A stretch of DNA of 64,000 nucleotides from JAPOXR01 sp965221935 (lineage in GTDB: Bacteria; Pseudomonadota; Alphaproteobacteria; Rhodobacterales; Rhodobacteraceae), in assembly GCA_965221935.1 (NCBI GenBank), contig CBDCSZ010000077.1, positions 1 to 64,000 of the forward strand, read 5' to 3'. Under the pieces are notes generated by a model. The model saw only the letters and a program-made list of their open reading frames with translations, made no database searches and was not told the DNA's origin. Shown piece by piece: positions 35,494 to 44,981 of this stretch. The position numbers and the translations under genes are program-made. Each line of letters begins with the position of its first letter. Position 1 is the stretch's first letter.

Positions 35494-36500
35494 AGCACGC
35501 GGCCGCGAAAAAGCCCGGTTGGGCGGAACAGGAGCACGACCACCAGCATGGCGAATGACACCGCAAATTTATAGTCGGTCGACAACAGCTGCAGCAGACT
35601 GTCCGGAGCCCACGCATCCGGCAGCAGGTGCCCGGCAACCCGCTTGAACGCGTAGGTCACCGCGATCTCTGAAAAGGCGACAATGTAGGCGCCGACGATC
35701 GCCCCGACAGGGCTGCCCATGCCGCCGACGACGGCAGCTGCGAAGATCGGGAGCAGGATCTGAAAATAAGTGAACGGTTTGAAGATTTTGTCCAGACCGT
35801 AGAGGGTGCCTGACACTGTCGCCAATACGGCGACGAGGATCCAGCAGACTGTGACGACACGGTCAGGATCGATCCCGGACAGCAATGCGAGATCTTCGTT
35901 GTCTGAATATGCGCGCATGGATTTGCCGGTTCGCGTCCGGTTCAAGAACCAAAACAGCAGAACCATAAACAGAATGGCCGTGACGATTGTGATGCCCTGT
36001 GTGGTTTTGAAGGCAAGACCTTCCTGCAGTCCGGTCAGCGTTTTGAACTCGCGGGCGGAAATGATGAATCGTGCGCCGTCGGAAAACCGCTGGTCGCCCG
36101 GACCGATAATCAGGCGAACCAGCCCGTGCAAAACCAGCATCACGCCGAACGACACAATCACGAAAGTCACAAGGGGAGCCTGGACGCGGCGGAAGTGGCG
36201 GTAAACGATCCGGTCAATGGCCAGCAAAAGCAGGATTGTGACCGCTGAAGCGGACGGCAGGGCGATGAGCGCGGTGGGAAGCGGGCCAAAGCCGACCCCC
36301 ACAGACTGCAGCCACCAGGTGCCGAACACAGCAGTCATCGCGCCGAACGCCATGGTGTCGCCGTGCGCGAAGTTGGCAAATCGCAAAACACCGTAGACGA
36401 GTGTCACTCCGAGCGCGCCGAGCGCCAGCTGACTGCCGTAGGAGATCGCCGGAATGACAACGTAATTCGCCAGCACAACGATCGCATTCAGGATATCCAT
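35490..36500 (-). CDS. livH: Liv-type ABC importer, permease LivH
   Basis: A 336-residue permease. The N-terminal ALGVTLVYGVLRFANFAHGD is the conserved LivH segment, and the loop SMRAYSDNEDLALLSGID couples to the ATPases. GGMGSPVGAIVGA near the C-terminus is also typical. It starts nine bases after livF and overlaps livM. Confidence 0.9.
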   Translation of the reverse strand: MDILNAIVVLANYVVIPAISYGSQLALGALGVTLVYGVLRFANFAHGDTMAFGAMTAVFGTWWLQSVGVGFGPLPTALIALPSASAVTILLLLAIDRIVYRHFRRVQAPLVTFVIVSFGVMLVLHGLVRLIIGPGDQRFSDGARFIISAREFKTLTGLQEGLAFKTTQGITIVTAILFMVLLFWFLNRTRTGKSMRAYSDNEDLALLSGIDPDRVVTVCWILVAVLATVSGTLYGLDKIFKPFTYFQILLPIFAAAVVGGMGSPVGAIVGAYIVAFSEIAVTYAFKRVAGHLLPDAWAPDSLLQLLSTDYKFAVSFAMLVVVLLFRPTGLFRGRVL

Positions 36501-36509
36501 ACGACCGCA

Positions 36510-37214
36510 TCAGCCTCCCAGGAACGACTCTCGGACTTCCGGATTCGCCAGCAGAGCTTTGCCGGTGTCGGTGAACCGGCTGCGGCCCTGAACCAGCACA
36601 AACCCGACATCGGCCACTTCCAGCGCGTGCTTTGCGTTCTGTTCAACCATAAGCACGGATATGCCGGTGCCGGCGATATCGATGATGCGGTCCATGACCT
36701 CATCCATAACGACCGGCGACACGCCGGCGGTGGGTTCGTCAAGCATGAGCAGTTTTGGTTTGGTCATCAGCGCGCGGCCCAGTGCGACCTGTTGCCGCTG
36801 TCCGCCGGAAAGCTCGCCGGCGGGCTGCTGGCGGCGGGCGCGCAATATCGGAAACAGCTCAAACACCTGTTCAATCGAATCGGTGAGATCGTCCCGGCGC
36901 AGAAATGCGCCCATTTCCAGATTCTCTTCGACCGTCAGGGTGGCGAAGATGTTTCGTGTCTGCGGCACGAACGCCATTCCAAGGGCAACGCGCGCCTGGG
37001 GGGAAAGATCGGAAACATCTTCGCCGCTGAAACTCACCGTTCCGGACGAAAGCCGAATCATCCCGAACACCGCTTTCATTGCGGTTGATTTCCCGGCGCC
37101 GTTCGGTCCCACGATGACCGCAATCTCGCCCTGTCCAACCTCTATCGAAATGTCATGGATAATGTCGGCGCCGCCATATCCGCCGCTGAGGCCGCGGGCT
37201 TCAAGCGCTTTCAC
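36510..37214 (-). CDS. livF: Liv-type ABC importer, ATPase LivF
   Basis: A 234-residue ABC ATPase: Walker A GPNGAGKST, signature LSGGQRQQVALGRAL, Walker B LLMLDEPTAGVSP and switch histidine replaced by the LivF-typical VEQNA. It pairs with LivG on the LivHM channel. A 75-bp gap separates it from livG upstream. Confidence 0.92.
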   Translation of the reverse strand: MKALEARGLSGGYGGADIIHDISIEVGQGEIAVIVGPNGAGKSTAMKAVFGMIRLSSGTVSFSGEDVSDLSPQARVALGMAFVPQTRNIFATLTVEENLEMGAFLRRDDLTDSIEQVFELFPILRARRQQPAGELSGGQRQQVALGRALMTKPKLLMLDEPTAGVSPVVMDEVMDRIIDIAGTGISVLMVEQNAKHALEVADVGFVLVQGRSRFTDTGKALLANPEVRESFLGG

Positions 37215-37289
37215 GCCGGCCGGTTCCCGATATGACCGGCCGCAGCGATTCCCGTCCAGAGGTTAAGCATCGGGCAACAGAGCCGTCAT

Positions 37290-38072
37290 CTATTCCGCGG
37301 CGCCGGCGGACCCGGCGGCGCCGCGGCCGAGATACGCTTCGACCACCTGGTCGTTCCGGCGGATTTCATCGGCGCTGCCTTCTGCCAGCACCTTTCCCTC
37401 GGAAAGCACAATCACCGGGTCGCAAAGACGGGAAATGAACGAAAAGTCATGCTCAATCATGCAAAACGTGTAGTTCCGCTCCCGGTTGAGGCGAAGGATC
37501 GCGTCGCCGATTGTGTTGAGCAGCGTCCGGTTCACGCCGGCGCCGACTTCATCGACAAAGACCAGCGAGGCGTCGACCATCATTGTCCGGCCGAGTTCCA
37601 GCAGCTTTTTTTGGCCTCCGGAGAGGTTTCGCGCCGGCTCATCGGCCAAATGCGCAATGGTGAGAAACTCCATCACATCGTCGGCGCGGCGGGAAATCTC
37701 TGCCTCTTGGAGCACAATCCGCCGGCGGCGAAACCAGCAATTCCACAGCGCCTCCCCAAGCTGATTGCCCGGCACCATCATCAGATTCTCACGCACGCTC
37801 AACGATGTGAACTCATGGGGTATCTGGAATGTGCGGAGAAATCCGCGCTCAAAAAGCGTGTGCGGCGGCAGATCGGTGATGTCCTGCCCTTCAAGCAGCA
37901 CCTGGCCGGAGGTGGGCGCCAAGGCTCCTGAAACCACGTCGAAAAGGGTCGTTTTGCCGGCGCCGTTCGGACCGATCAGCCCGGTCACCGAACCTTTGGC
38001 AATTTCCAGTGAAACGCCGTCCAACGCGGCGAAACCGCCAAACCGCTTACGCAGGCTGCGGATAGAAATCAC
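37290..38072 (-). CDS. livG: Liv-type ABC importer, ATPase LivG
   Basis: A 260-residue ABC ATPase with Walker A GPNGAGKTT, signature LSGGQKKLLELGR, Walker B LVFVDEVGAGVN and the MIEHD switch. The Walker B is followed by DEV instead of the more usual DEP, a variation seen in some LivG proteins. It lies 94 bp after the binding-protein gene and 75 bp before livF in one operon. Confidence 0.92.
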   Translation of the reverse strand: MISIRSLRKRFGGFAALDGVSLEIAKGSVTGLIGPNGAGKTTLFDVVSGALAPTSGQVLLEGQDITDLPPHTLFERGFLRTFQIPHEFTSLSVRENLMMVPGNQLGEALWNCWFRRRRIVLQEAEISRRADDVMEFLTIAHLADEPARNLSGGQKKLLELGRTMMVDASLVFVDEVGAGVNRTLLNTIGDAILRLNRERNYTFCMIEHDFSFISRLCDPVIVLSEGKVLAEGSADEIRRNDQVVEAYLGRGAAGSAGAAE

Positions 38073-38166
38073 TCAACTGCCTTTCGCGCACATGGCACCC
38101 ATGCGGTGCGGCCCGGATGCACGGGCAGGGCGGCCGTTAAGACCGCCCTTGCCAAATGCGAGCGGC

Positions 38167-39354
38167 TTACCGGTAACCGACAATCACCAGTTCGCCGTTT
38201 TGGATCTCATACTCCGCATACCGGCCAGAGGCTTCGCCGGGTCCGATCAATTCCGCATCGGTTGCGCCGACATAGTCGACCTCGCCGCCGTCGGCGAGAA
38301 TGGCCAGGGCCTTGCCGAGCTCACCCGGCGCAATCTGCTCGCCCGGCGCATTTGCGACCGCGAAGACATGGTCTTTGAAATCTGCGCTCTGCGACGATCC
38401 CGCCGCCTGCATCGCGAGAATGACAATCGCCGCGGCATCGTAGATTTCGGCCACAAACGGCGTCGACGCATCGACGCCGGCGGAATTGCCCGCGTCAACG
38501 ATGTGCTGTCCGCCGACGCTGTCGGTTCCCGGGGCCTGTCCAAAGGAGCCGTCAAGATCGGGTCCGATGTTTTCGATCAGGCTGGGACCAATCATGCCGT
38601 CAGGCAGCACAAAAGTGTCGAACGCGCCACTGTCGAGGGATCCCTGGACGATGCCCAGCCCGCCCTGGTCAATGTAACCGGCGACAACCAGCACTTCGCC
38701 GCCGCCGGCGGCAAGCGCTCCAACTTCGGCCGAATAGTCGCCTTTGCCGTCTTCATGAGATGCAGAAATCGTGACTTCGCCTCCGCTGGCCTCAAAAGCT
38801 GACACGAAACTGTCGGCCAGGCCCTTGCCGTAGTCGTTATTGGTGTAGGTCACGGCGACCGATGTTATGCCGCGCGCCATGATATTGTCGGTCATCACCT
38901 GACCCTGCCGCGCATCGGAGGGCGCGGTGCGGAAAAACAATCCGTCATCTTCCGCCGTCGAAAGCGCGGGCGAAGTCGCCGACGGCGAAATCATCACGAT
39001 TCCATTGGGTCTGGCCACGTTCTGCAGAACGGCCCCGGTCACCCCGGAACAGTCAGCGCCGATAATTGCATTGACGTTATCGGCGGTCACAAGCTGTTCG
39101 GCGGCGGCAGTCGCGACGGCCGAATCGATACAGGTTGAATCGCCGCGGACAATTGTAACGGTGGACCCGCCGAGCAAGTTCCCGGACTCGGACACTTCGG
39201 CGGCGACCAGCTCCGCGGTCCACGCCATCTGCGGCGTCAACGATTCGATCGGTCCCGTGAAGCCAAGCAAGACGCCAAGCTTGATTTGCTCTTGGCCGGA
39301 CGCGGCAGTGGCTGCGGAGGCAGCGCACAGCAGCGCAATTGCGGTTCTTTTCAT
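38167..39354 (-). CDS. Liv-type ABC importer, substrate-binding protein
   Basis: A 395-residue periplasmic binding protein of the Leu/Ile/Val (Peripla_BP_6) class. The signal peptide MKRTAIALLCAASAATAASG is cleaved near residue 20. The mature protein begins QIKLGVLLGFTGPIESLTPQ. The ATG 39354 has a strong AGGAGG six bases upstream and lies behind the best promoter in the window. It leads the operon livK-like, livG, livF, livH, livM, DMGDH-like, mocA-like. The ligand is unknown; the two DMGDH-like neighbours point to a methylated amine or amino acid. Confidence 0.88.
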   Translation of the reverse strand: MKRTAIALLCAASAATAASGQEQIKLGVLLGFTGPIESLTPQMAWTAELVAAEVSESGNLLGGSTVTIVRGDSTCIDSAVATAAAEQLVTADNVNAIIGADCSGVTGAVLQNVARPNGIVMISPSATSPALSTAEDDGLFFRTAPSDARQGQVMTDNIMARGITSVAVTYTNNDYGKGLADSFVSAFEASGGEVTISASHEDGKGDYSAEVGALAAGGGEVLVVAGYIDQGGLGIVQGSLDSGAFDTFVLPDGMIGPSLIENIGPDLDGSFGQAPGTDSVGGQHIVDAGNSAGVDASTPFVAEIYDAAAIVILAMQAAGSSQSADFKDHVFAVANAPGEQIAPGELGKALAILADGGEVDYVGATDAELIGPGEASGRYAEYEIQNGELVIVGYR

Positions 39355-39394
39355 GATGCCCTCCTTGCACGAAGTCAGTTTATTCTGCCGACCG

Positions 39395-39423
39395 ATGATA
39401 CAGCGCGACGTTAGATTTTTCAA
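39395..39423 (-). promoter_or_regulatory. Promoter of the Liv-type operon
   Basis: On the minus strand TTGAAA (39423-39418) and TATCAT (39400-39395) are exactly 17 bp apart, each matching five of six consensus bases. The predicted leader before ATG 39354 is about 35 nt and contains the AGGAGG site. The divergent gap 39355-39560 holds this and the opposing promoter and no gene. Confidence 0.65.
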
Positions 39424-39492
39424 TGAAAAGGAACGACTCCTGGGCACAGCGCGGCCGGCGTTTCGTGCCTCGGCAAGGATTCCTCTTGCGTG

Positions 39493-39521
39493 TTGACGCA
39501 TCCCCGATAGCCACACATAAG
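39493..39521 (+). promoter_or_regulatory. Promoter of the second DMGDH-like gene
   Basis: TTGACG (39493-39498) and CATAAG (39516-39521) are 17 bp apart, 40 bp upstream of the GTG start at 39561. Together with the opposing promoter it makes a compact divergent control region. Confidence 0.5.
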
Positions 39522-39560
39522 ATCGCTGACGATAGCCATCGGTCCGGTTGGGAGCACAAA

Positions 39561-41972
39561 GTGAAAACCGAATACAGGGTGGTTGTCATCGGCGGCGGTG
39601 TCGTCGGGGCATCGGTGATCTATCATTTGGCGAAGTTCGGCTGGACCGATGTCTGCCTGGTGGAGCGCTCAATCCTGACCGCCGGGTCGTCCTGGCATGC
39701 CGCAGGCGGCGTGCACGCGTTGAACGCGGATCCGAACATGGCGGCGCTGCAGGCCTACACGATCGATCTGCTGTCGGAAGTCGAGGCGGAGTCCGGTGAG
39801 TCGATTGGACTTCACATGACCGGCGGCATCACGGTTGCGTCGGCGCCTGCCCGCTGGGAATGGCTGAAATCCGCCTATCGAATCTTCCAGACAGTCGGCA
39901 TCGAAGACTGTCATCTGATAAGTCCGGCGGAAATGAAAGACCGGTGTCCGATCATGGATGTCGCCGGGTGCATCGGCGGCCTGTGGGCCGACCGCGAAGG
40001 ATATGTCGACACGACCGGCACCGTGCAGGCGTACGCGGTCGCCGCGAAACAACGCGGCGCCGAGGTCGTCGAGCACAACCGCGTGGTCGATTTGTGCCAA
40101 AGGGCGGACGGGACGTGGGACGTGGTCACGGAAAAGGGCACGATCCGGGCCGAGCATGTCGTCAATGCCGCCGGTCTGTGGGCGAAACAGGTCGGACGGA
40201 TGGTAGGGCTCGAACTTCCGATCTCGCCGCTGCAGCACCATTATTTTGTGACCGAGACCATCCCGGCACTGCAGAGTCTGGGTTTTGAAGTGCCGATGAC
40301 GGTGGATCTGGAGGGTTTCACTTACATGCGGCAAGACCAAATGGGCGTGCTTGTCGGGATCTATGAACAGAACCCCAAACACTGGAACATCGACGGCGCT
40401 CCGTGGGACTATGGAATCGAATTGATTGAGGAGGAGATCGACCGCATCTCCGATGAGCTCGACATGGCCTTCAAGCGATATCCGGCGCTCGAAAATGTCG
40501 GAGTCAAGACCTGGGTCAACGGCGCGTTCACTTTCACTCCCGACGGCAATCCATTGGTCGGGCCTGTTCGGAGCGTCGGCAATTACTGGCTGGCATGCGG
40601 CGTCATGGCGGGATTCCTGCAGGGCGGCGGTGTCGGAAAGTCGCTGGCGGAATGGATGATCCACGGCGAAACAGAAACCGACTCTTGGTCGATGGATACC
40701 GCTCGATACGGTCCATTTGCGGCCAACCGCGAATATGTCAAACAGACCACGGGGCAATTCTATTCCCGGCGTTTCGTCATGACGTATCCCAACGAACAGC
40801 TTTGGGCCGGTCGTCCGCTGAAAATGTCGCCCGCATATGAAGCGATGAAACAGCGCGGTGCCCGGTTCGGCGAAAACTGGGGGCTTGAGTCGCCGATTTA
40901 CTTCGCGCCGAGCGATTTCGAAGAAATCCCGACGCTCAGACGGTCGAACGCATTTGACATCGTCGGCAGCGAATGCCGCGCGGCAAGACACACCGTCGGC
41001 GTTCTCGATATCACGGGTTATTCCAGATACCGGGTGAGCGGGAAGCGTGCGAAACCTTGGCTTGACCGCATCATGGCAGGCCGTCTTCCGAAATCTCAGA
41101 AATGCCGCCTTTCTCCAATGCTGGCCGGGAGCGGCCGGCTGCGCGGCGACCTGATGGTTTTGAATTGGGGGGACGGCGAGTGGTGGATCATGGGCAGCTA
41201 TTACCTGCGCGAGTGGCACATGCGCTGGTTCCAAGACCGCCTGGAAAAGAACGTGGCGGTTGAGGATATATCTGACCGCACGGTTGGATTTGCCATAGTC
41301 GGGCCAAATGCGCGCGCCGCGCTGCAGCTGCTCACCCACGAAGACGTGTCCAGTGAGGCGATGCCGTTTATGAGTCTGCGCAGCATGGATGTCGGCTTGG
41401 TGCGCGGCAAAGTCGCCCGCGTCAGCGTTACCGGCGAACTCGGCTACGAAATCAATTGCAGCGCTTCGGATCACCTCGCATTGTATAAACATCTGATCGC
41501 CGCCGCCAATGAGACAGGGGGTTGCGATATTGGCTTTAACGCTTTATTATCACTGCGTCTTGAAAAGAGTTTTGGGATCTGGAATGCGGAGTTTATGCAG
41601 GCTTACACGCCTGGCGAAACGGGCATGGACCGGTGGATTGATTTCGACAAGCCGGATTTCATCGGGCGCGATGCGGCTCTGAAAGAACGGGAAACGGGGC
41701 CCGCCCGGCGCCTTGTGACACTGGAGATCAATGCCGCGGACGCCGACGCAAGCGGCTATGAACCCCTCTGGAAGAACGGCAAAACGGTCGGATTTGTGAC
41801 CTCCGGAGGTTATGGGCACACCGTCGGCAAGAGTCTGGCAATGGCGCTGGTTGATTCTGAGTCCGCCCAGGTCGGCGCCGAACTGTCGTGCCACATCGTT
41901 GGCGAGAGGCGCGCCGCGCATGTCATTGCGCCATCCCCGCACGATCCGGAAGGGCTGAGGATGAGGAGCTGA
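39561..41972 (+). CDS. DMGDH/sarcosine-dehydrogenase-like flavoprotein with GcvT domain (paralogue 2)
   Basis: An 803-residue paralogue of the protein at 31724-34141, with the same plan: FAD domain (YRVVVIGGGVVGASVIYHL), flavin-linking H46 (AGSSWHAAGG), bridging domain, GCV_T and GCV_T_C. The GTG at 39561 is used because GGGAG lies seven bases upstream and the homology starts there; a longer ATG-started frame reaches back through the promoter. It is transcribed away from the Liv-type operon. Possessing two related but distinct enzymes around one importer suggests stepwise removal of two methyl groups or two related substrates. Confidence 0.85.
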   Translation: MKTEYRVVVIGGGVVGASVIYHLAKFGWTDVCLVERSILTAGSSWHAAGGVHALNADPNMAALQAYTIDLLSEVEAESGESIGLHMTGGITVASAPARWEWLKSAYRIFQTVGIEDCHLISPAEMKDRCPIMDVAGCIGGLWADREGYVDTTGTVQAYAVAAKQRGAEVVEHNRVVDLCQRADGTWDVVTEKGTIRAEHVVNAAGLWAKQVGRMVGLELPISPLQHHYFVTETIPALQSLGFEVPMTVDLEGFTYMRQDQMGVLVGIYEQNPKHWNIDGAPWDYGIELIEEEIDRISDELDMAFKRYPALENVGVKTWVNGAFTFTPDGNPLVGPVRSVGNYWLACGVMAGFLQGGGVGKSLAEWMIHGETETDSWSMDTARYGPFAANREYVKQTTGQFYSRRFVMTYPNEQLWAGRPLKMSPAYEAMKQRGARFGENWGLESPIYFAPSDFEEIPTLRRSNAFDIVGSECRAARHTVGVLDITGYSRYRVSGKRAKPWLDRIMAGRLPKSQKCRLSPMLAGSGRLRGDLMVLNWGDGEWWIMGSYYLREWHMRWFQDRLEKNVAVEDISDRTVGFAIVGPNARAALQLLTHEDVSSEAMPFMSLRSMDVGLVRGKVARVSVTGELGYEINCSASDHLALYKHLIAAANETGGCDIGFNALLSLRLEKSFGIWNAEFMQAYTPGETGMDRWIDFDKPDFIGRDAALKERETGPARRLVTLEINAADADASGYEPLWKNGKTVGFVTSGGYGHTVGKSLAMALVDSESAQVGAELSCHIVGERRAAHVIAPSPHDPEGLRMRS

Positions 41973-41975
41973 CGC

Positions 41976-43184
41976 ATGGCCCGCCTTTGCCCGCGCCATG
42001 CAGGCGAGTTGGCCCTGGCAGTGAACGCGCCTTGCGCCTTGACGGTGTGGCTGCTGGCTTCGGCCCTGGCGTCTTTCTTTCCTGGCACGGCGGCTGCCGA
42101 GCTGCGCAAAATCGGCGGTGCCGCGGTTGAAGTCGAACGGATGGCTTCGCGGCTGGACACGCCGTGGGGGATCGCATTCCTGCCGCAATGCGCGTTCCTC
42201 GTCACCGAGCGTGACGGGACACTCGTCCGCGTTGACGGGCATGGCAACCAGAACCGTGTGGGCGGCGTGCCGGAGGTCGTTGCGCGTGGACAGGGCGGAC
42301 TGCTCGATGTCGAAGCGGCGCGTGACTTCGCGGCAACCCGCGAAATATTTCTGACGCACTCGGTGCGCCAAGGCCAAGGGTCGGGAACGGCGCTGACGGC
42401 TGCGCGGCTTTCCGACGACGGGCAAAATCTCGAAAACCTCCGGCGGGTTTTCGAAGCCTCACCCGGCAGTGACGGCCACAGACATTACGGTTCGCGGGTC
42501 GTGGAAGCGCCGGACGGGTCATTGTTTGTGACCATTGGAGACCGCGGCGACCGGGAGACGGCGCAGGAAGTGGATTCCCATAACGGGGCCATTGTGCGCA
42601 TACGCCGGGACGGCACGGCGCCGCCGGACAATCCCTTTTTTTCCGTGCCCGGCGTTCTCCCCGAAATCTGGTCGTTCGGCCACCGCAACCCGCAGGGCGC
42701 CGCGCTTGACGAGGCAGGGAATCTATGGACGGCTGAGCACGGCGCGCGCGGCGGCGACGAAATCAATCTGGTTCGGCCCGGCGGCAATTTCGGCTGGCCC
42801 GTCATTTCATACGGTGTCCATTATTCAGGCCGGAGAATTGGCGAAGGATTTGCCAAAGAAGGGATGGAACAGCCTGATTTCTATTGGGATCCATCAATTG
42901 CGCCATCTGGCATGACGATCTATACTGGCAAGCTCTGGCCCGAATGGAAAGGTCAGCTGTTTGTCGGGTCGCTGAAATTCGACCTGATCTCGCGTCTCGA
43001 TTCGGCGGGCGGCGTTACGGAGATTGAACGGATCGATCTTCCCGAAACAAAACGCGTCAGAGATGTGCAGGAGGCGCCAGACGGAACCTTGTGGTTCATC
43101 TCTGAAGACAGAGGCGCGGTCTATCGAATCCGGCCGACGGACACCGCTGCGCCCGCTTCCCCCGACTGTCCAAACGGGTTGTAA
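41976..43184 (+). CDS. PQQ-dependent aldose sugar dehydrogenase, soluble/periplasmic type
   Basis: A 402-residue beta-propeller protein of the GSDH/YliI family. A hydrophobic N-terminal segment ending near LASFFPGTAAAELRK is a signal peptide. Family blocks are LDTPWGIAFLPQ, GGLLDVEAARDF, IGDRGDRETAQE, IWSFGHRNPQGAALD and WTAEHGARGGDEIN, where the last two carry the PQQ- and Ca-contacting residues. It oxidises sugars in the periplasm. It starts three bases after the flavoprotein stop, so it is co-transcribed with it, although the functional link is unclear. Confidence 0.85.
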   Translation: MARLCPRHAGELALAVNAPCALTVWLLASALASFFPGTAAAELRKIGGAAVEVERMASRLDTPWGIAFLPQCAFLVTERDGTLVRVDGHGNQNRVGGVPEVVARGQGGLLDVEAARDFAATREIFLTHSVRQGQGSGTALTAARLSDDGQNLENLRRVFEASPGSDGHRHYGSRVVEAPDGSLFVTIGDRGDRETAQEVDSHNGAIVRIRRDGTAPPDNPFFSVPGVLPEIWSFGHRNPQGAALDEAGNLWTAEHGARGGDEINLVRPGGNFGWPVISYGVHYSGRRIGEGFAKEGMEQPDFYWDPSIAPSGMTIYTGKLWPEWKGQLFVGSLKFDLISRLDSAGGVTEIERIDLPETKRVRDVQEAPDGTLWFISEDRGAVYRIRPTDTAAPASPDCPNGL

Positions 43185-43241
43185 TCGCCGGTCAGATTTG
43201 GGAAATGCGAAAACCCGGTTGCCGTACACTGACGGCGCGGC

Positions 43242-43263
43242 CGGCGATGTTCCGGCATCGCCG
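43242..43263 (+). terminator. Hairpin after the sugar dehydrogenase gene
   Basis: CGGCGATG / CATCGCCG form a perfect 8-bp stem around a 6-nt loop, 58 bp after the stop codon, followed by CTTTGCGG and not by a T run. It may act as a weak terminator. The remaining gap up to 43427 carries a TATAAG (43385-43390) that could be the -10 box of the next gene. Confidence 0.35.
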
Positions 43264-43427
43264 CTTTGCGGCCGTTCAAAGCCCGAGAATCCGATCCCGG
43301 CGATGGCCGGCGCAATGGCCCGTCACATGTAAAATGGTGTGCAGTTCCCTTTGGGCCGGACTGGAAAAGCGGCCTCCCTAACACTATAAGATTCGTCCTT
43401 CGCTGTGCACAATGAGGAGTGTTCCGA

Positions 43428-44810
43428 ATGACCCAATCCTGGGACAAATCCGGCTGGCGTTCAAAACCGAGAATTCAGATGCCGGACTATCCCGACGCGG
43501 GCAAAGTCGCAGGGATAGAGAAAAAACTCAATCAACTCCCTCCGCTTGTGTTTGCCGGCGAGGTCAGGCGGTTACAGCGCGAGCTGGCAAATGTCTGCGA
43601 AGGCAGGGCGTTTTTGCTGCAGGGCGGAGACTGTGCGGAGAGTTTCGCCGAATTCAGCGCCGACAGCATCAGGGACACGTTCCGCGTGCTGCTGCAGATG
43701 GCCATCGTTCTGACATTCAGCGCCAAACGCCCGGTTGTGAAGGTCGGGCGGATGGCCGGACAGTTTGCGAAACCGCGGTCCGCGCCGATGGAATCGCAAG
43801 AGGGCGTTGAATTGCCGAGTTACCGCGGGGACATCATCAACGGCATTGAATTCGACCACAGGTCGCGCGTGCCCGATCCCCGCCGCATGCTGCAGGCTTA
43901 TACACAGTCCGCCGCCACTGTGAACCTGCTGCGGGCATTCAGCCAGGGCGGGTACGCGGATATTCACCGGGTTCATTCCTGGACACTCGGCTTCACAGAA
44001 TCGAGCGAAGCGGAGAAATACCGCGGTCTCGCCAACCGTATCACTGACGCTTTGGACTTCATGGAAGCCGCTGGAATCACTGTCGAACGGAACAAGGACC
44101 TTAAGCAGGTCGATTTTTACACCAGCCACGAAGGGCTGCTGCTGGAGTATGAGGAAGCGCTCTGCCGGATTGATTCGACTTCTGGGAAGCCGGTGGCAGG
44201 CTCCGGACATTTGATTTGGATTGGAGACCGCACCCGGCAGCCGGACGGCGCGCATGTCGAGTTTTGCCGGGGCGTGCAAAACCCATTGGGCATCAAGTGC
44301 GGTCCTTCAATGTGCTCAGATGACCTTTCGCGTCTGCTTGAGCGGCTGAATCCGGCAAATGAACCCGGAAAGATTGTGTTGATTGCCCGATTTGGCGCTG
44401 GAAAAGTCGGCGAACAGCTGCCGCGGCTGATCCGCACCGTCCAAAGGCTGGGGGCAAAGGTGGTTTGGTGCTGCGATCCCATGCACGGCAACACCGTGAA
44501 ATCGACGACCGGATACAAGACGCGCCGTTTTGACAGCGTGCTGACGGAAGTCAGAGAGTTTTTCGCTGTCCACGAGGCGGAGGGATCCTATCCCGGCGGC
44601 GTCCATTTCGAGATGACTGGGAGAGACGTGACCGAGTGCACCGGCGGTTTGAGCGCGGTATCTGACACAGATCTCAGTGACCGTTACCACACGGCGTGCG
44701 ACCCGCGGCTGAATTCCTCGCAAGCGTTGGAGCTGGCTTTTCTGGTGGCCGAAGAACTGTCAAATCAGCGCATGGCACAGTCGCAGGCGGCTCCGGCCGG
44801 CGCCGGCTGA
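43428..44810 (+). CDS. Class II 3-deoxy-7-phosphoheptulonate (DAHP) synthase
   Basis: A 460-residue plant-type (class II) DAHP synthase, first enzyme of the shikimate pathway, joining phosphoenolpyruvate and erythrose 4-phosphate. Conserved blocks are FLLQGGDCAESF, KPVVKVGRMAGQFAKPRS-like (RPVVKVGRMAGQ), NLLRAFSQGGYADI, LGIKCGPSM and the metal-binding CDPMHGNT. ATG 43428 has AGGAG about eight bases upstream and the usual N-terminus (TQSWDKSGWRSK). It stands alone with its own control region. Confidence 0.95.
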   Translation: MTQSWDKSGWRSKPRIQMPDYPDAGKVAGIEKKLNQLPPLVFAGEVRRLQRELANVCEGRAFLLQGGDCAESFAEFSADSIRDTFRVLLQMAIVLTFSAKRPVVKVGRMAGQFAKPRSAPMESQEGVELPSYRGDIINGIEFDHRSRVPDPRRMLQAYTQSAATVNLLRAFSQGGYADIHRVHSWTLGFTESSEAEKYRGLANRITDALDFMEAAGITVERNKDLKQVDFYTSHEGLLLEYEEALCRIDSTSGKPVAGSGHLIWIGDRTRQPDGAHVEFCRGVQNPLGIKCGPSMCSDDLSRLLERLNPANEPGKIVLIARFGAGKVGEQLPRLIRTVQRLGAKVVWCCDPMHGNTVKSTTGYKTRRFDSVLTEVREFFAVHEAEGSYPGGVHFEMTGRDVTECTGGLSAVSDTDLSDRYHTACDPRLNSSQALELAFLVAEELSNQRMAQSQAAPAGAG

Positions 44811-44824
44811 TTTGACCGCGCGGT

Positions 44825-44842
44825 CCCGGCCGCCTGGCCGGG
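44825..44842. terminator. GC hairpin between convergent genes
   Basis: CCCGGCC-GCCT-GGCCGGG, a perfect 7-bp stem 15 bp after the DAHP synthase stop. No strong T tract. It lies in the 171-bp gap shared with the convergent olsA gene, where a two-way terminator would be expected. Confidence 0.4.
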
Positions 44843-44981
44843 GATAGAATCGGTCACTTTGCAGGACGCTTTGGGCGGTCAATTGACCGGGAATCATCGT
44901 CCGGCGCCCGCCGCGGTGTTTCTAAATCTGCCCGCAGAATCTGCTTGCGCCGCGCCACCTTCCCGACAGGAGGCGGTTGAA

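Noticed and set aside
39423..39560. A 46-residue N-terminal extension of the second DMGDH-like protein from an ATG at 39423
   Set aside because: It would run through the predicted promoter; the GTG at 39561 has a good ribosome site and matches the start of its paralogue.
39669..41492. A 607-codon minus-strand open frame opposite the second DMGDH-like gene
   Set aside because: The plus-strand frame has clear family motifs throughout; the opposite frame shows none and has no ribosome site.
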